DNA of 64,000 nucleotides from Methylobacillus rhizosphaerae (lineage in GTDB: Bacteria; Pseudomonadota; Gammaproteobacteria; Burkholderiales; Methylophilaceae): positions 186,001 to 250,000 of the forward strand of contig NZ_FZOA01000001.1 of the NCBI RefSeq assembly GCF_900187985.1, written 5' to 3'. The translations under genes and the position numbers were made by a program. A model generated the notes under the pieces. That model had not been told where the DNA came from. It saw only the letters and a list, made by a program, of their open reading frames with translations, and did no database searches. Positions 53,114 through 61,563 of the stretch are shown here, piece by piece (the first letter of the stretch is position 1; every line of letters starts with the position of its first letter).

Positions 53114-55966
53114 ATGGCCTCTATCGCACAAGTAAAGGCGGCAGCACTCGCCAGCATTGATAGTGTGCTGTCCCACTGGTGCCCAGGGGGTAAGCAGCAA
53201 GGCCGGGAATATCTGCCCCTGAATCCCAGGCGGGCAGATAGCAAGCCTGGTTCTTTCTCTATCAATCTGGATAACGGTGCATGGGCGGATTTTGCCGATG
53301 ATGCAAGGGGCGGGGATTTAGTCTCACTGGTGGCGTATATCGAGGGAGTCGGGCAAGGTGAGGCTTCCAAGCTGCTTGCCCAGTTTCTCGGGATGGATAG
53401 CGGCAAATCCGGCTCACACAATTGCCCCACAACCTCACAAAACAAGGCAGGCAATACCCAAGTATCACCCACCAGCAAGCAAGTCGAGTGGGTAGCGGTA
53501 TTACCAGTACCAGCGAATGCCCCCAAGCCACCAGCCCGACATTATCGGTATGGTGTGCCTTCTATGCAGTGGGAATATCGTGATGCAGCTGGTGGGTTGT
53601 TGTGCCTGGTGTATCGGTTTGAACCTAGACAGGCTAGCGATAGAAAACAGTTTGTGCCATTGACCTGGTGCAAGAATGCCCAGGCTAAGCAGGAATGGCG
53701 ATGGCAAGGGCTGGATAGTCCCCGGCCTTTGTACAACCTGCCGGGTCTGGAGAGTAAGCCTGATGCCCTGGTGATTGTATGTGAAGGTGAGAAAGCCGCC
53801 GATGCCGCCGCTGTATTGTTCCCTGCCGCCGTCACCACCACGATGCTGAACGGTGCACAGGCACCCGGTAAAACGGACTGGTCCCCACTGACCGGGCGTA
53901 AGGTCTGGTTATGGCGGGACAATGATGAAGCTGGTTTGAAGTGCATGCAGGCAGTGGATGAGCTGCTACGCAAGGCAGGTGCTACCACGGTACAGCATAT
54001 CAACCTGGCCATGATCGAGGGGCTGCAGGATAAAGATGATGCCGCTGACTTAGTAGCACGTGGATGGACGGTGGAACGCATGGCCGGGCTAGCTGGTGGG
54101 GATGGTTTCCTGCTGGATAGGCTGGCTGCATCATCTTCATCCGCACCCACCAGCGCCGCTGCACCTATGCAGGATGACGCACTTGATACGCCTAGCAGCC
54201 GTTTCCATGTGAATGATCAGGGGGTGTGGTATTACGGCAAATCCGATACCGGCAATGATGCCCCGCCCTTATGGATATGTTCCAGGTTGGATATTACGGC
54301 TGTTACCCGGGATGCCAAAAGTGAAAGCTGGGGACGCTTGTTGGAGTTTGATGACCCGGATGGCCAACACCATGCCTGGGCTTTGCCGATGGAGATGCTG
54401 GCCGGGGATGGAACAGAGTACAGGCGTGAGTTATCCCGGATGGGGCTGTTAATTGCCCAGGCTACCAAGGCCCGCAATCTATTGAGCCAATACATTCAGA
54501 CGGCCAATGTAACAGCCCGCGCCCGCTGCGTGGAACGTACTGGCTGGCATGATCAGGTGTTTGTGATGCCAGATAGAACTATCGGCCAAACAGTTGATGA
54601 ACGCATCTTGTATCAGTCATTGAATGCTACCCCTAGCACATTCAAGACACGGGGAAAGCTGGCCGATTGGCAGGCATTGGCGGGCTTATGTGCGGGTAAT
54701 TCCCGTCTGGTGTTTGCTATTTCAGCGGCCTTTGCCGGTCCGTTATTGCACGTCACAGGCATGGAGTCAGGCGGGTTTCATTACCGTGGGGATAGTTCCA
54801 CGGGTAAGACCACAGCATTACGCGTGGCTTCATCTGTATGGGGTGGTGCTGACTTCTTGCAGCGGTGGCGAGCTACTGATAATGGCTTGGAAGCCCTGGC
54901 AAGCCAGCATAGTGATTGCCTGCTGGTGTTGGATGAGATCAGCCAGGTTGATCCCAGGGCAGCAGGTGAAGTGGCTTATATGCTGGCCAATGGTAGCGGT
55001 AAGGTGAGATCGGGCCGTACCGGGGCCATGCGTGATACTGCCACCTGGCGCTTGTTGTTTATATCCAGTGGTGAAGCCGGACTAGCTGAACATATGGCAG
55101 AAGCTGGAAAGAAGCCTAAAGCTGGCCAGGAGATACGCTTATTGGATATTCCAGCAGATGCAGGCAAAGGGCTTGGGTTGTTTGAGGATATTCACGGCCA
55201 TGCTGGTGGTGCTGCATTCTCCAAGGTGATGAATGAGCTAGCCGTTAAGTATTACGGTTCCCCTGCCCTGGCTTTTATCAAACAGCTGGTGGGGCAATAT
55301 GAGGATGTGCAACGCGCCATCAAGGAGGAGCAGGAGTTATTCAATCAGGCCCATTTACCGGATGATGCTGGTGGGCAGGCATTCCGTGCCGCCCTACGCT
55401 TTGGCCTGGTGAGTGTAGCGGGTGAATTGGCCACGCAATGGGGTATTACCGGCTGGCAACCAGGTGAGGCTAGCCAGGCAGCAGCTACATGCTTCAAGGC
55501 ATGGCTGGCACAACGTGGCGGTGCAGGCAATCAGGAACAGGCAGCTATGTTGGCTCAGGTGCGCCAGTTCTTTGAACTGCATGGTGAGGCACGTTTCACT
55601 GACTGGGATAGACCAGCTTCTGACACCAGCCAGCACGCCCCCAAGACCGTGAACCGGGCAGGCTATAGGCGGCACTTTGTTGCCCGGGATGATCAAGGCG
55701 GGCCTATCTATAGTGGCGACGCCTACCCTGAGGGCGATGAGAAGGAAGCCAGAGATACGGATTACTACGTATATGCCGAGACATTCAGGACTGAGATATG
55801 CAAAGGATTTGATAAGAATACTGTCTGCCGTCTGCTGGTGGACAAGGGCATTCTTATACCGGGCAGTAATGAATATACACGTAAGGAAAGGTTGCCCGAT
55901 GCCGGGCATGGAGTGCGTTGTTATCGAATCACCAGCAAGGTTTTTAATACTGATGATGAAGCCTAA
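53114..55966 (+). CDS. Toprim and DUF927 primase-helicase-like replication protein
   Basis: A 950-residue protein. The N-terminal part (about 1-95) resembles primase zinc-domain-associated sequence (WADFADDARGGDLVSLVAY) but lacks the cysteines. A toprim core follows (VIVCEGEKAADAAAVL near 222 and WLWRDNDEAGLK). The DUF927 ATPase region (about 350-720) has Walker A GDSSTGKTTALRVAS near 558 and Walker B CLLVLDEISQ near 603. The C-terminus is helical with a winged-helix-like end. Such proteins probably prime and unwind replication of satellite or plasmid-like elements, as alpha does in P4. The ATG at 53,114 is preferred to a TTG at 53,108. Confidence 0.9.
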   Translation: MASIAQVKAAALASIDSVLSHWCPGGKQQGREYLPLNPRRADSKPGSFSINLDNGAWADFADDARGGDLVSLVAYIEGVGQGEASKLLAQFLGMDSGKSGSHNCPTTSQNKAGNTQVSPTSKQVEWVAVLPVPANAPKPPARHYRYGVPSMQWEYRDAAGGLLCLVYRFEPRQASDRKQFVPLTWCKNAQAKQEWRWQGLDSPRPLYNLPGLESKPDALVIVCEGEKAADAAAVLFPAAVTTTMLNGAQAPGKTDWSPLTGRKVWLWRDNDEAGLKCMQAVDELLRKAGATTVQHINLAMIEGLQDKDDAADLVARGWTVERMAGLAGGDGFLLDRLAASSSSAPTSAAAPMQDDALDTPSSRFHVNDQGVWYYGKSDTGNDAPPLWICSRLDITAVTRDAKSESWGRLLEFDDPDGQHHAWALPMEMLAGDGTEYRRELSRMGLLIAQATKARNLLSQYIQTANVTARARCVERTGWHDQVFVMPDRTIGQTVDERILYQSLNATPSTFKTRGKLADWQALAGLCAGNSRLVFAISAAFAGPLLHVTGMESGGFHYRGDSSTGKTTALRVASSVWGGADFLQRWRATDNGLEALASQHSDCLLVLDEISQVDPRAAGEVAYMLANGSGKVRSGRTGAMRDTATWRLLFISSGEAGLAEHMAEAGKKPKAGQEIRLLDIPADAGKGLGLFEDIHGHAGGAAFSKVMNELAVKYYGSPALAFIKQLVGQYEDVQRAIKEEQELFNQAHLPDDAGGQAFRAALRFGLVSVAGELATQWGITGWQPGEASQAAATCFKAWLAQRGGAGNQEQAAMLAQVRQFFELHGEARFTDWDRPASDTSQHAPKTVNRAGYRRHFVARDDQGGPIYSGDAYPEGDEKEARDTDYYVYAETFRTEICKGFDKNTVCRLLVDKGILIPGSNEYTRKERLPDAGHGVRCYRITSKVFNTDDEA

Positions 55967-55989
55967 CGTCACTCCATGACTTTGCCGGG

Positions 55990-56134
55990 CGGACGGCATT
56001 GAACGGCTTTGGGTAGTCTTGCCCCGGGTGTCCCGGGTTGTACCGGAATAGCCGGGACGGCTGAAACCCAGTAATGGCGGGCTTGCCCGGATGCCCCGGC
56101 TGTCCCGGGTTAAAAAAGGCATAGGGAGAGAAAA
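55990..56134 (-). repeat. 145-bp inverted repeat, right copy
   Basis: This is the inverse of 50,508-50,652, with one mismatch: the first copy of the 20-mer reads ACAGCCGGGG instead of ACACCCGGGG. It begins 24 bases after the primase stop. Together the two copies bracket 50,653-55,989. The near-identity shows recent duplication or ongoing gene conversion. Confidence 0.92.
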
Positions 56135-56707
56135 ACGCGTGTGAAGCTGGGGCTTCAGAATATAAATGCGCGGAGATTTTTGAAGTTGGGTACTGGTGGT
56201 TTTGGATGTCATAAAGGTATACCAGATCGGTATATTTTTTACGGGTCCTTCTAGAGACTTTCTTTATCACGGGTAATTCGAACCGTGATCATTTTCTAGT
56301 CATAAAATTTTACATAGGGGGTTATGTTATAAGTATCAATGGATTGTTCTGATTAGCGAATGGAAGGTTTGTATTGAGCAACAACATAACCAAAACTGTT
56401 GTTGCACAGCACTATAAGTGTAGGTGATAATTTCCCGAATCAAATGTCAACGCTGTGACTCAGGACACTGCAGCCTCTAATATGGTTCTAAGCTACCGCC
56501 CTGATAGCCACCTTCAAGACATAGATCGCGCTATAACGTGTCCGATACCGTTGCATCTCTCCGCGATAAGCACGAAACCGCCGCTCCGGCTGCAGTGCTG
56601 GCTATTCTGAGCATTAAGGCTCATCATTCATATTCTATCTCATAATTGCTTAAAGTCTGATGTATCAACCAACTAATATACCGCACCTATTGCCAGGATG
56701 AGATTAA
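56135..56707. other. 573-base intergenic region before darT with several inverted repeats
   Basis: No convincing gene was seen. It holds ATCACGG/CCGTGAT (56,266-56,289), a 9-bp stem GCAACAACA/TGTTGTTGC (56,378-56,405), and 10-bp inverted repeats CACTGCAGCC/GGCTGCAGTG bounding 56,466-56,597. That last segment is GC-rich compared with its surroundings and contains a stop-interrupted coding-like fragment on the minus strand. The remainder is AT-rich and probably carries the darT promoter. Confidence 0.6.
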
Positions 56708-57361
56708 ATGGCTGCTGATCCAAAAACTTTCCTTACTCCCGAAAAAGCCCATATCTTCCGAATCACTCACAAGGATAACATTCCCTGGATTCTTAGAAAT
56801 GGACTTTATTGTTCAACTGCTGGTGTGCAAGATCCAAATTTCGTGCCGATAGGTAATCCATCTTTGATCGTGTCAAGAACCACTCGACAGCTATCACTTC
56901 CTCCAGGGGGCGCGTTAGCTGATTACGTACCGTTCTACTTTACCCCGTACTCCCCAATGTTCTTGAATATACTTTCCGGACGCAATGGGTTGACACGACG
57001 ATCTCAAGAGGAAATCTGTATTTTGATAAGCAGTTTAGGTACAATTAAAAAGAACGGGTTACAATTTATGTTTAGCGACCGGCATGCAAAACTTGATTTA
57101 GCTAATTTCTCAAACCGTTTTGAGGATCTGGGTATGATCAGTTGGGATGACCTGCAAAACCGCGATTTCAAGCGCAATCCTGAGTTTCCTGAAAAATTTG
57201 AGCGCTATCAAGCTGAAGCTTTAGTCCATCGGCATGTGCCCATTAAGTGCATTGATACGATAGTTACCTATACTACCGAGCTCAAAGACGCCATTACTCA
57301 AGAAGTCGCACGAGTTGGATGCAAAACTAATGTAGCTAAAGTCACTGGGCTGTATTTCTGA
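56708..57361 (+). CDS. darT: DarT-type DNA ADP-ribosyltransferase toxin
   Basis: A 217-residue protein of the DarT (DUF4433) family. The NAD-site region is HIFRITHKDNIPWILRNGLYC, followed by ADYVPFYFTPYSPMFLNI and an Arg (R57) near the predicted substrate loop, and the catalytic Glu in YQAEALVHRHVP (E170). DarT enzymes ADP-ribosylate thymidine or guanosine in single-stranded DNA, blocking replication. Length is normal and active-site motifs look intact. The stop is one base before darG. The AT-rich sequence suggests recent acquisition. Confidence 0.92.
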   Translation: MAADPKTFLTPEKAHIFRITHKDNIPWILRNGLYCSTAGVQDPNFVPIGNPSLIVSRTTRQLSLPPGGALADYVPFYFTPYSPMFLNILSGRNGLTRRSQEEICILISSLGTIKKNGLQFMFSDRHAKLDLANFSNRFEDLGMISWDDLQNRDFKRNPEFPEKFERYQAEALVHRHVPIKCIDTIVTYTTELKDAITQEVARVGCKTNVAKVTGLYF

Positions 57362-57362
57362 A

Positions 57363-58457
57363 ATGATCATCTATACAAAAGGCAATCTTCTTCATGCCAA
57401 GGTTGAAGCCCTTGTTAACACAGTTAACACTGTAGGCATCATGGGTAAGGGTATCGCTTTGATGTTTAAAGAGCGATTCGCCCTAAATTTTAAAAAGTAC
57501 GCTGATGCTTGCCGCGAAGGCCGTGTTGAAGTCGGCACAATGTTTATTACTCAGACGGGTGAACTTGAAGGCCCCGACTGGATTGTAAACTTTCCGACTA
57601 AAAAGCATTGGAAGGGCAACTCTCGCATTGAGTGGATTACAGAAGGCCTCAATGACTTAAGAGAATTCATTATTTCTCATGAGATCAAATCAATCGCTAT
57701 ACCTCCGCTTGGGGCTGGTAACGGTGGACTTAAATGGTCTGATGTTAAACCGCTTATAGAACATGCTTTAGGTGACCTCCCCGCTGAAATTTATGTATAT
57801 GAGCCAACTGCTCAATACCAGAATGTTGCCAAGAAAGAGGGAGTTGAAAAACTAACGCCAGCTAGAGCTCTGATTGTTCATATCATCAGACAATATTGGG
57901 TAGCTGGACTCGAATGCAGCTTACTTGAAATTCAGAAGATGGCTTGGTTCATGGAGCGCTCCATACTTGCCTTAGGAATGGCTAATCCGTTGAGATTGCA
58001 ATTCAAAGCTCACAAATATGGTCCATACTCCTACTCTTTGATTAAAGTACTTGAAGCTTTGGATGGAAGCTATTTGAATAGTGATAAACGAATTACTGAC
58101 TCCAACCCTTCAGATCTAATTTGGCCTAATGAATCTAAGTTAGCTTTTTTGGATGCCTATCTTCAATCCGAGGCCAAACAGTATCTTGAAGTAGCACAGA
58201 TCGCGAGCGAGATCATTGAAGGTTTCGAATCAGCATATGGCCTTGAACTTCTTTCTACTGTTGACTGGCTTGTGCAAAACAACCAAGCGACTCTTGAAGT
58301 CGATAGCATTCGCTCTGGGTTAATGCATTGGCCTGCTGGAAAAGCATCAGCTCAGCGAAAGGTTAATCTTTTCAACGATCATTCGATAGCCAAAGCAATT
58401 GATCGACTTAGACCTTTAGAGAGCATTAAGCAAAACGAAATCAGTCTGATGAATTAA
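57363..58457 (+). CDS. darG: DarG-type macrodomain antitoxin (DNA ADP-ribosyl hydrolase)
   Basis: A 364-residue protein. An N-terminal macrodomain (about 1-150) has GNLLHAKVEALVNTVNTVGIMGKGIALMF, an active-site Lys in KKHWKGNSRIEWI, and AIPPLGAGNGGL. It removes ADP-ribose from DNA. The C-terminal 190 residues (LTPARALIVHIIRQYWVAG onward) are helical and correspond to the toxin-binding part of DarG proteins. The pair DarT-DarG is a toxin-antitoxin module with documented anti-phage activity in other bacteria. Confidence 0.92.
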   Translation: MIIYTKGNLLHAKVEALVNTVNTVGIMGKGIALMFKERFALNFKKYADACREGRVEVGTMFITQTGELEGPDWIVNFPTKKHWKGNSRIEWITEGLNDLREFIISHEIKSIAIPPLGAGNGGLKWSDVKPLIEHALGDLPAEIYVYEPTAQYQNVAKKEGVEKLTPARALIVHIIRQYWVAGLECSLLEIQKMAWFMERSILALGMANPLRLQFKAHKYGPYSYSLIKVLEALDGSYLNSDKRITDSNPSDLIWPNESKLAFLDAYLQSEAKQYLEVAQIASEIIEGFESAYGLELLSTVDWLVQNNQATLEVDSIRSGLMHWPAGKASAQRKVNLFNDHSIAKAIDRLRPLESIKQNEISLMN

Positions 58458-58707
58458 CATTTTCAAAGACTTCCTTCAATTGCGACTTCCAAATTAGCGA
58501 CTCAAGACCACCACGGCTTCCAAATTGCAAGCCGTGTTTATTGGAGTCATATTGATTCGCAGGGGGCACAATTGGGGGCGTATCTAAAAATTTAATTTTT
58601 AGTTCCATTAAAAAACAATGCATTAAATGCTAAGTTCAGTTGACCCCGGCACGAATTAAAAATTCAGGGACTACCCCACCAGCAAACAGAGTGACAATGA
58701 AAAAACT

Positions 58708-58727
58708 GGGGTAACTTTCGGGGTAAC
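58708..58727 (+). repeat. Right-end copy of the GGGGTAAC direct-repeat motif
   Basis: GGGGTAACTTTCGGGGTAAC matches 49,230-49,249 at 19 of 20 bases in the same orientation. It lies 60 bases before the right attachment site. It probably marks integrase or excisionase binding. Confidence 0.6.
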
Positions 58728-58787
58728 TCAGAAAATAAAAATAACAAAACTACTGCAGCACAAGGAGTTTAAAGATTTTTTAGATTG

Positions 58788-58801
58788 CTGTTGGGCCACC
58801 A
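58788..58801 (+). other. Probable right attachment site (attR), one base short
   Basis: CTGTTGGGCCACCA equals the tRNA-Ile2 3' end with one C missing. The match does not extend upstream into the tRNA T-arm. It marks the likely right border of the island. Confidence 0.5.
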
Positions 58802-58810
58802 TGAAATTAA

Positions 58811-58840
58811 GGGGTTACGTTCATTCGTAACCCCTTTTTT
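58811..58840 (+). terminator. Rho-independent terminator at island border
   Basis: GGGGTTACG pairs perfectly with CGTAACCCC around TTCATT, followed by TTTTTT. It lies between the border and the convergent nhaR-like gene. Confidence 0.9.
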
Positions 58841-58875
58841 AATGATGTTACAGGCTGTTTTTATCTACATTGACG

Positions 58876-59784
58876 TTACGGCGCAGCATTTTTGTTGAAT
58901 AGAAACAGGTTGTCTGCAGATTCATTGACCGCAACGACAGCGGGGTGATCGGTGTGTTTGGGGACTGAGATGGCATAGAAGTGTTGGGTGAACTCGTCGG
59001 TCTCGGCGATTTTGATGACGCCGTATTCTTTTTCTATCTCGGAGGCAATGATGGATGAGGCGGTGAAGAAGCCGGTTCCCGCCATGCCAAAGGCTTTCAT
59101 CAGTGCGCTGTCATCGAATTCGCCTACGATATTGGGAGCGATGTGTTGTTCATTGAGCCAGCGTGTGATCTGGCCTTGTAACAGGCTGTCTTCCCCCATG
59201 ACCAGCATCGGAGCTCGATGAAGCCGGTCAGGAAACTGGCCCGGGTATTTCAGGGCTAATTCAGCTGTGGCAAAGAAGGAGGTGCCACTTTCTCCCAGTT
59301 TATGGCTGATGCCCGTGATATTGATCTCTCCGGGCATAGGCCGGTCTGCAAGTACGATATCCAGTTTATGGATGGCAAGTTGTGCAAGCAGGGCTTCGAA
59401 ATTATCTTCGCGGCACACGATTTTGATCGGGTCTTCCAATTCCATGGCGGCAGATAACAGATGGTAGGCGATGGACTTGGGTACGAATTCTGCGATGCCT
59501 ACATTGAAGGTGCGGGGGCGTTTCCTGGGTTGATGCTGCAAGGTTTCTTCCAGCATGCTGCCTGTTTCAAATATCCGTTCGGCATACGGCAGGGCAATGC
59601 GGCCTGCGTCAGTCAATTCCAAGCCGCGACCGGCGCGTTTGAATAATGTGACGTTCAAATCGGCCTCCAGCAGGGAGATTTGTCCACTTAATGTTTGGGA
59701 TGTGACACCTAGTTGCTCACTGGCCCTGACCAGGCTGCCTGCTTTGGCTACGGCCCAGAAGTAGTTGAGTTGTTTGTAATTCAT
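58876..59784 (-). CDS. nhaR: LysR-family regulator, NhaR-like
   Basis: A 302-residue LysR protein. The winged helix (MNYKQLNYFWAVAKAGSLVRASEQLGVTSQTLSGQISLLE) and effector domain (about 92-295) are present. The start MNYKQLNYFW and the ADLNVTLFKRAGRGLELTDAG segment fit NhaR, the activator of the Na+/H+ antiporter gene nhaA in E. coli. No antiporter is adjacent here. It is divergent from the small exported protein gene. Confidence 0.85.
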   Translation of the reverse strand: MNYKQLNYFWAVAKAGSLVRASEQLGVTSQTLSGQISLLEADLNVTLFKRAGRGLELTDAGRIALPYAERIFETGSMLEETLQHQPRKRPRTFNVGIAEFVPKSIAYHLLSAAMELEDPIKIVCREDNFEALLAQLAIHKLDIVLADRPMPGEINITGISHKLGESGTSFFATAELALKYPGQFPDRLHRAPMLVMGEDSLLQGQITRWLNEQHIAPNIVGEFDDSALMKAFGMAGTGFFTASSIIASEIEKEYGVIKIAETDEFTQHFYAISVPKHTDHPAVVAVNESADNLFLFNKNAAP

Positions 59785-59931
59785 GATAATCCTCGCTATT
59801 TCATTAAATAGTTCGGTTTTTACGAAGTGTTAATCAGCGAATGGTATGTTTTTATTGATGGTTGTGTCTAGTAGGATACGCACCATAACAAGACAGTAAA
59901 AATATAATTCATTACCTGGAGTAAGATAATC

Positions 59932-60282
59932 ATGAAAAAGACGATAGCAGTAGTTTCGCTGGCATTGATCTCTAGCTGGGGTATCGCTGCGCAAGCAGAA
60001 GATCATCATGCTTTGTTTGACAATCAACAGTTGGCTGCTGCAAACATCAGCCCAGCTCGCCTGGCAACTGATGCACGTGTCAGTGAAACATCGGCAGTGA
60101 TCGGACACAAGGAAGTGGTGCAGGCACGCAACAACCGCCCACACTCCAGACACCATTTTAATGTAAACCGTATTGATACCAGCGGTGTCAGTGCTGACCG
60201 GAATGCGGGCAAGCGGTTTGTTTACGTGACTCACCCCAAGCATCACTTCAAAGTGAAGCGTTATGTAGGAGGGGTCAAGTAA
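59932..60282 (+). CDS. Small His-rich exported protein of unknown function
   Basis: A 116-residue protein with a typical signal peptide (MKKTIAVVSLALISSWGIAAQA, cleavage after Ala22). The mature part has many histidines (EDHHAL, RPHSRHH, HPKHHFKV) and basic residues, and no cysteine. This suggests metal binding or attachment to acidic surfaces, but no family was recognised. The ATG follows GGAGTAAG. It is divergent from the nhaR-like gene. Confidence 0.75.
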   Translation: MKKTIAVVSLALISSWGIAAQAEDHHALFDNQQLAAANISPARLATDARVSETSAVIGHKEVVQARNNRPHSRHHFNVNRIDTSGVSADRNAGKRFVYVTHPKHHFKVKRYVGGVK

Positions 60283-60308
60283 GCGCTGTGTGAGCTAAGC
60301 TGACGAAA

Positions 60309-60334
60309 GGGCAGATATTTGCAACTGTCTGCCC
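60309..60334 (+). terminator. Stem-loop after the small exported protein gene
   Basis: GGGCAGA pairs with TCTGCCC around a 12-base loop, between two convergent genes. There is no strong U-run. Confidence 0.45.
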
Positions 60335-60352
60335 GGGAAATGCCCTCCAGGA

Positions 60353-61363
60353 TCAGTCCTCGGAGGGTATTTTTTTGACTTTGGCCTGTTTGTGAATGGC
60401 GGAGTACTTGCGGGCGTTATCGCCAATATGTTCCTCTCCCCGCAGGCGCGCCAGTTCAATCTGTCTCTGGCGTTCTTCAATACTGGCGCGTTTTTCCGCA
60501 GATAACTTATCGTAACAGTGTGGGCAGGAGATGCCTTTGATGTATTGAGGAGAGGCCATGTCTTCTGCTGAGACTGGATGTCGACAGGCAAAGCACTGAT
60601 CGTAATCCCCAACTTGCAATCCATGTTTCACGGCAACGCGCTGGTCGAATACAAAACACTCTCCCTCCCACAGGCTTTCTTCTTCCGGGACGGTTTCCAG
60701 ATATTTCAGGATGCCTCCCTGCAAATGGTAAACCTCCTCAAAACCCTGTTCCAGCATATAGGAACTGGCTTTTTCACAGCGGATGCCACCTGTGCAGAAC
60801 ATGGCAACCTTCTTATTTTTTGCCGGGTCCAGATTGTTTTTTACATATTCAGGGAATTGGCGGAATGTCGTGGTTGCAGGATCAAGCGCCCCCTTGAATG
60901 TGCCGATGCTGTATTCATAGTCATTACGCGTATCAATCACGATCACGTCAGGGTCTGCAATCAAGGCATTCCAGTCTTCTGGTTTGACGTAAGTGCCTAC
61001 TGTCTTGTTAGGGTCTACTCCTGGCACGCCCAGGGTCACGATTTCCTTTTTCAGGCGTACCTTCATGCGATAGAAGGGCATGTCGTCCGTGAATGACTCT
61101 TTATGCTCAATATCTGCCAGGCGCGCATCCTGACGCAGATAAGTCAGCAGCGTATCAATTCCCGCACGGCTGCCAGCCACGGTGCCATTAATACCTTCCT
61201 CAGCCAGCAGCAAAGTGCCTTTGATGTCTTGTGCATTGCACAGTGCCAATAGATCAGGTTGCAAGTCCTTGTAGTCGGGCAGGCTGGCGAATTTGTATAA
61301 AGCGGCAACAACAATCTGGGACACGGTAGAACTCTCGTAACAGGGTAGTGAAAATACAATCAA
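60353..61363 (-). CDS. trhO: tRNA uridine(34) hydroxylase TrhO (rhodanese family)
   Basis: A 336-residue protein: N-terminal acylphosphatase-like domain (about 10-95), a rhodanese domain (about 130-230) with active-site loop [12 protein letters not shown], and a C-terminal zinc-binding segment ([20 protein letters not shown]). TrhO uses molecular oxygen to form 5-hydroxyuridine at tRNA position 34. Motifs and length are normal (YceA family). Confidence 0.94.
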   Translation of the reverse strand: MIVFSLPCYESSTVSQIVVAALYKFASLPDYKDLQPDLLALCNAQDIKGTLLLAEEGINGTVAGSRAGIDTLLTYLRQDARLADIEHKESFTDDMPFYRMKVRLKKEIVTLGVPGVDPNKTVGTYVKPEDWNALIADPDVIVIDTRNDYEYSIGTFKGALDPATTTFRQFPEYVKNNLDPAKNKKVAMFCTGGIRCEKASSYMLEQGFEEVYHLQGGILKYLETVPEEESLWEGECFVFDQRVAVKHGLQVGDYDQCFACRHPVSAEDMASPQYIKGISCPHCYDKLSAEKRASIEERQRQIELARLRGEEHIGDNARKYSAIHKQAKVKKIPSED

Positions 61364-61491
61364 TAGAGCAGGTTATATGCAATCTGCAGTTCAGGGCAAT
61401 AGGGCCGAGGCGGCATATTGTAAATAAATTTCCATAAGTTTCATATGGTTATTCTGTCGTTTATTTGCAACAGTAATAAAGAGGAGACTTG

Positions 61492-61512
61492 AAATGATAA
61501 CTTTTATCATTT
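61492..61512. promoter_or_regulatory. Fur box before the siderophore receptor
   Basis: AAATGATAA and TTATCATTT are perfectly inverted around CTT, a 21-bp palindrome with the TGATAA/TTATCA core of a Fur operator. It lies 51 bases before the receptor start. Iron-dependent repression is predicted. Confidence 0.8.
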
Positions 61513-61563
61513 ATATTCCGGTTTTTGCATTTTTGTAATGAAACGTTATGGAGTTATTTTGAA

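Larger units (their letters stand above)
58458..58875. other. Island right-end region, 418 bases
   Basis: No gene was supported here. It contains the repeat GGGGTAACTTTCGGGGTAAC (58,708-58,727), the right attachment site (58,788-58,801) and a terminator (58,811-58,840). The left part (58,458-58,700) is AT-rich with no clear structure. Confidence 0.6.

Noticed and set aside
56490..56590. Minus-strand fragment reading MQRYRTRYSAIYVLKVAIRA
   Set aside because: It ends after about 30 codons and is preceded by a stop; there is not enough to call a gene or assign a family.
58441..58623. 60-codon minus-strand frame at the end of darG
   Set aside because: There is no ribosome-binding site, no homology I recognise, and it overlaps the darG stop; treated as chance.
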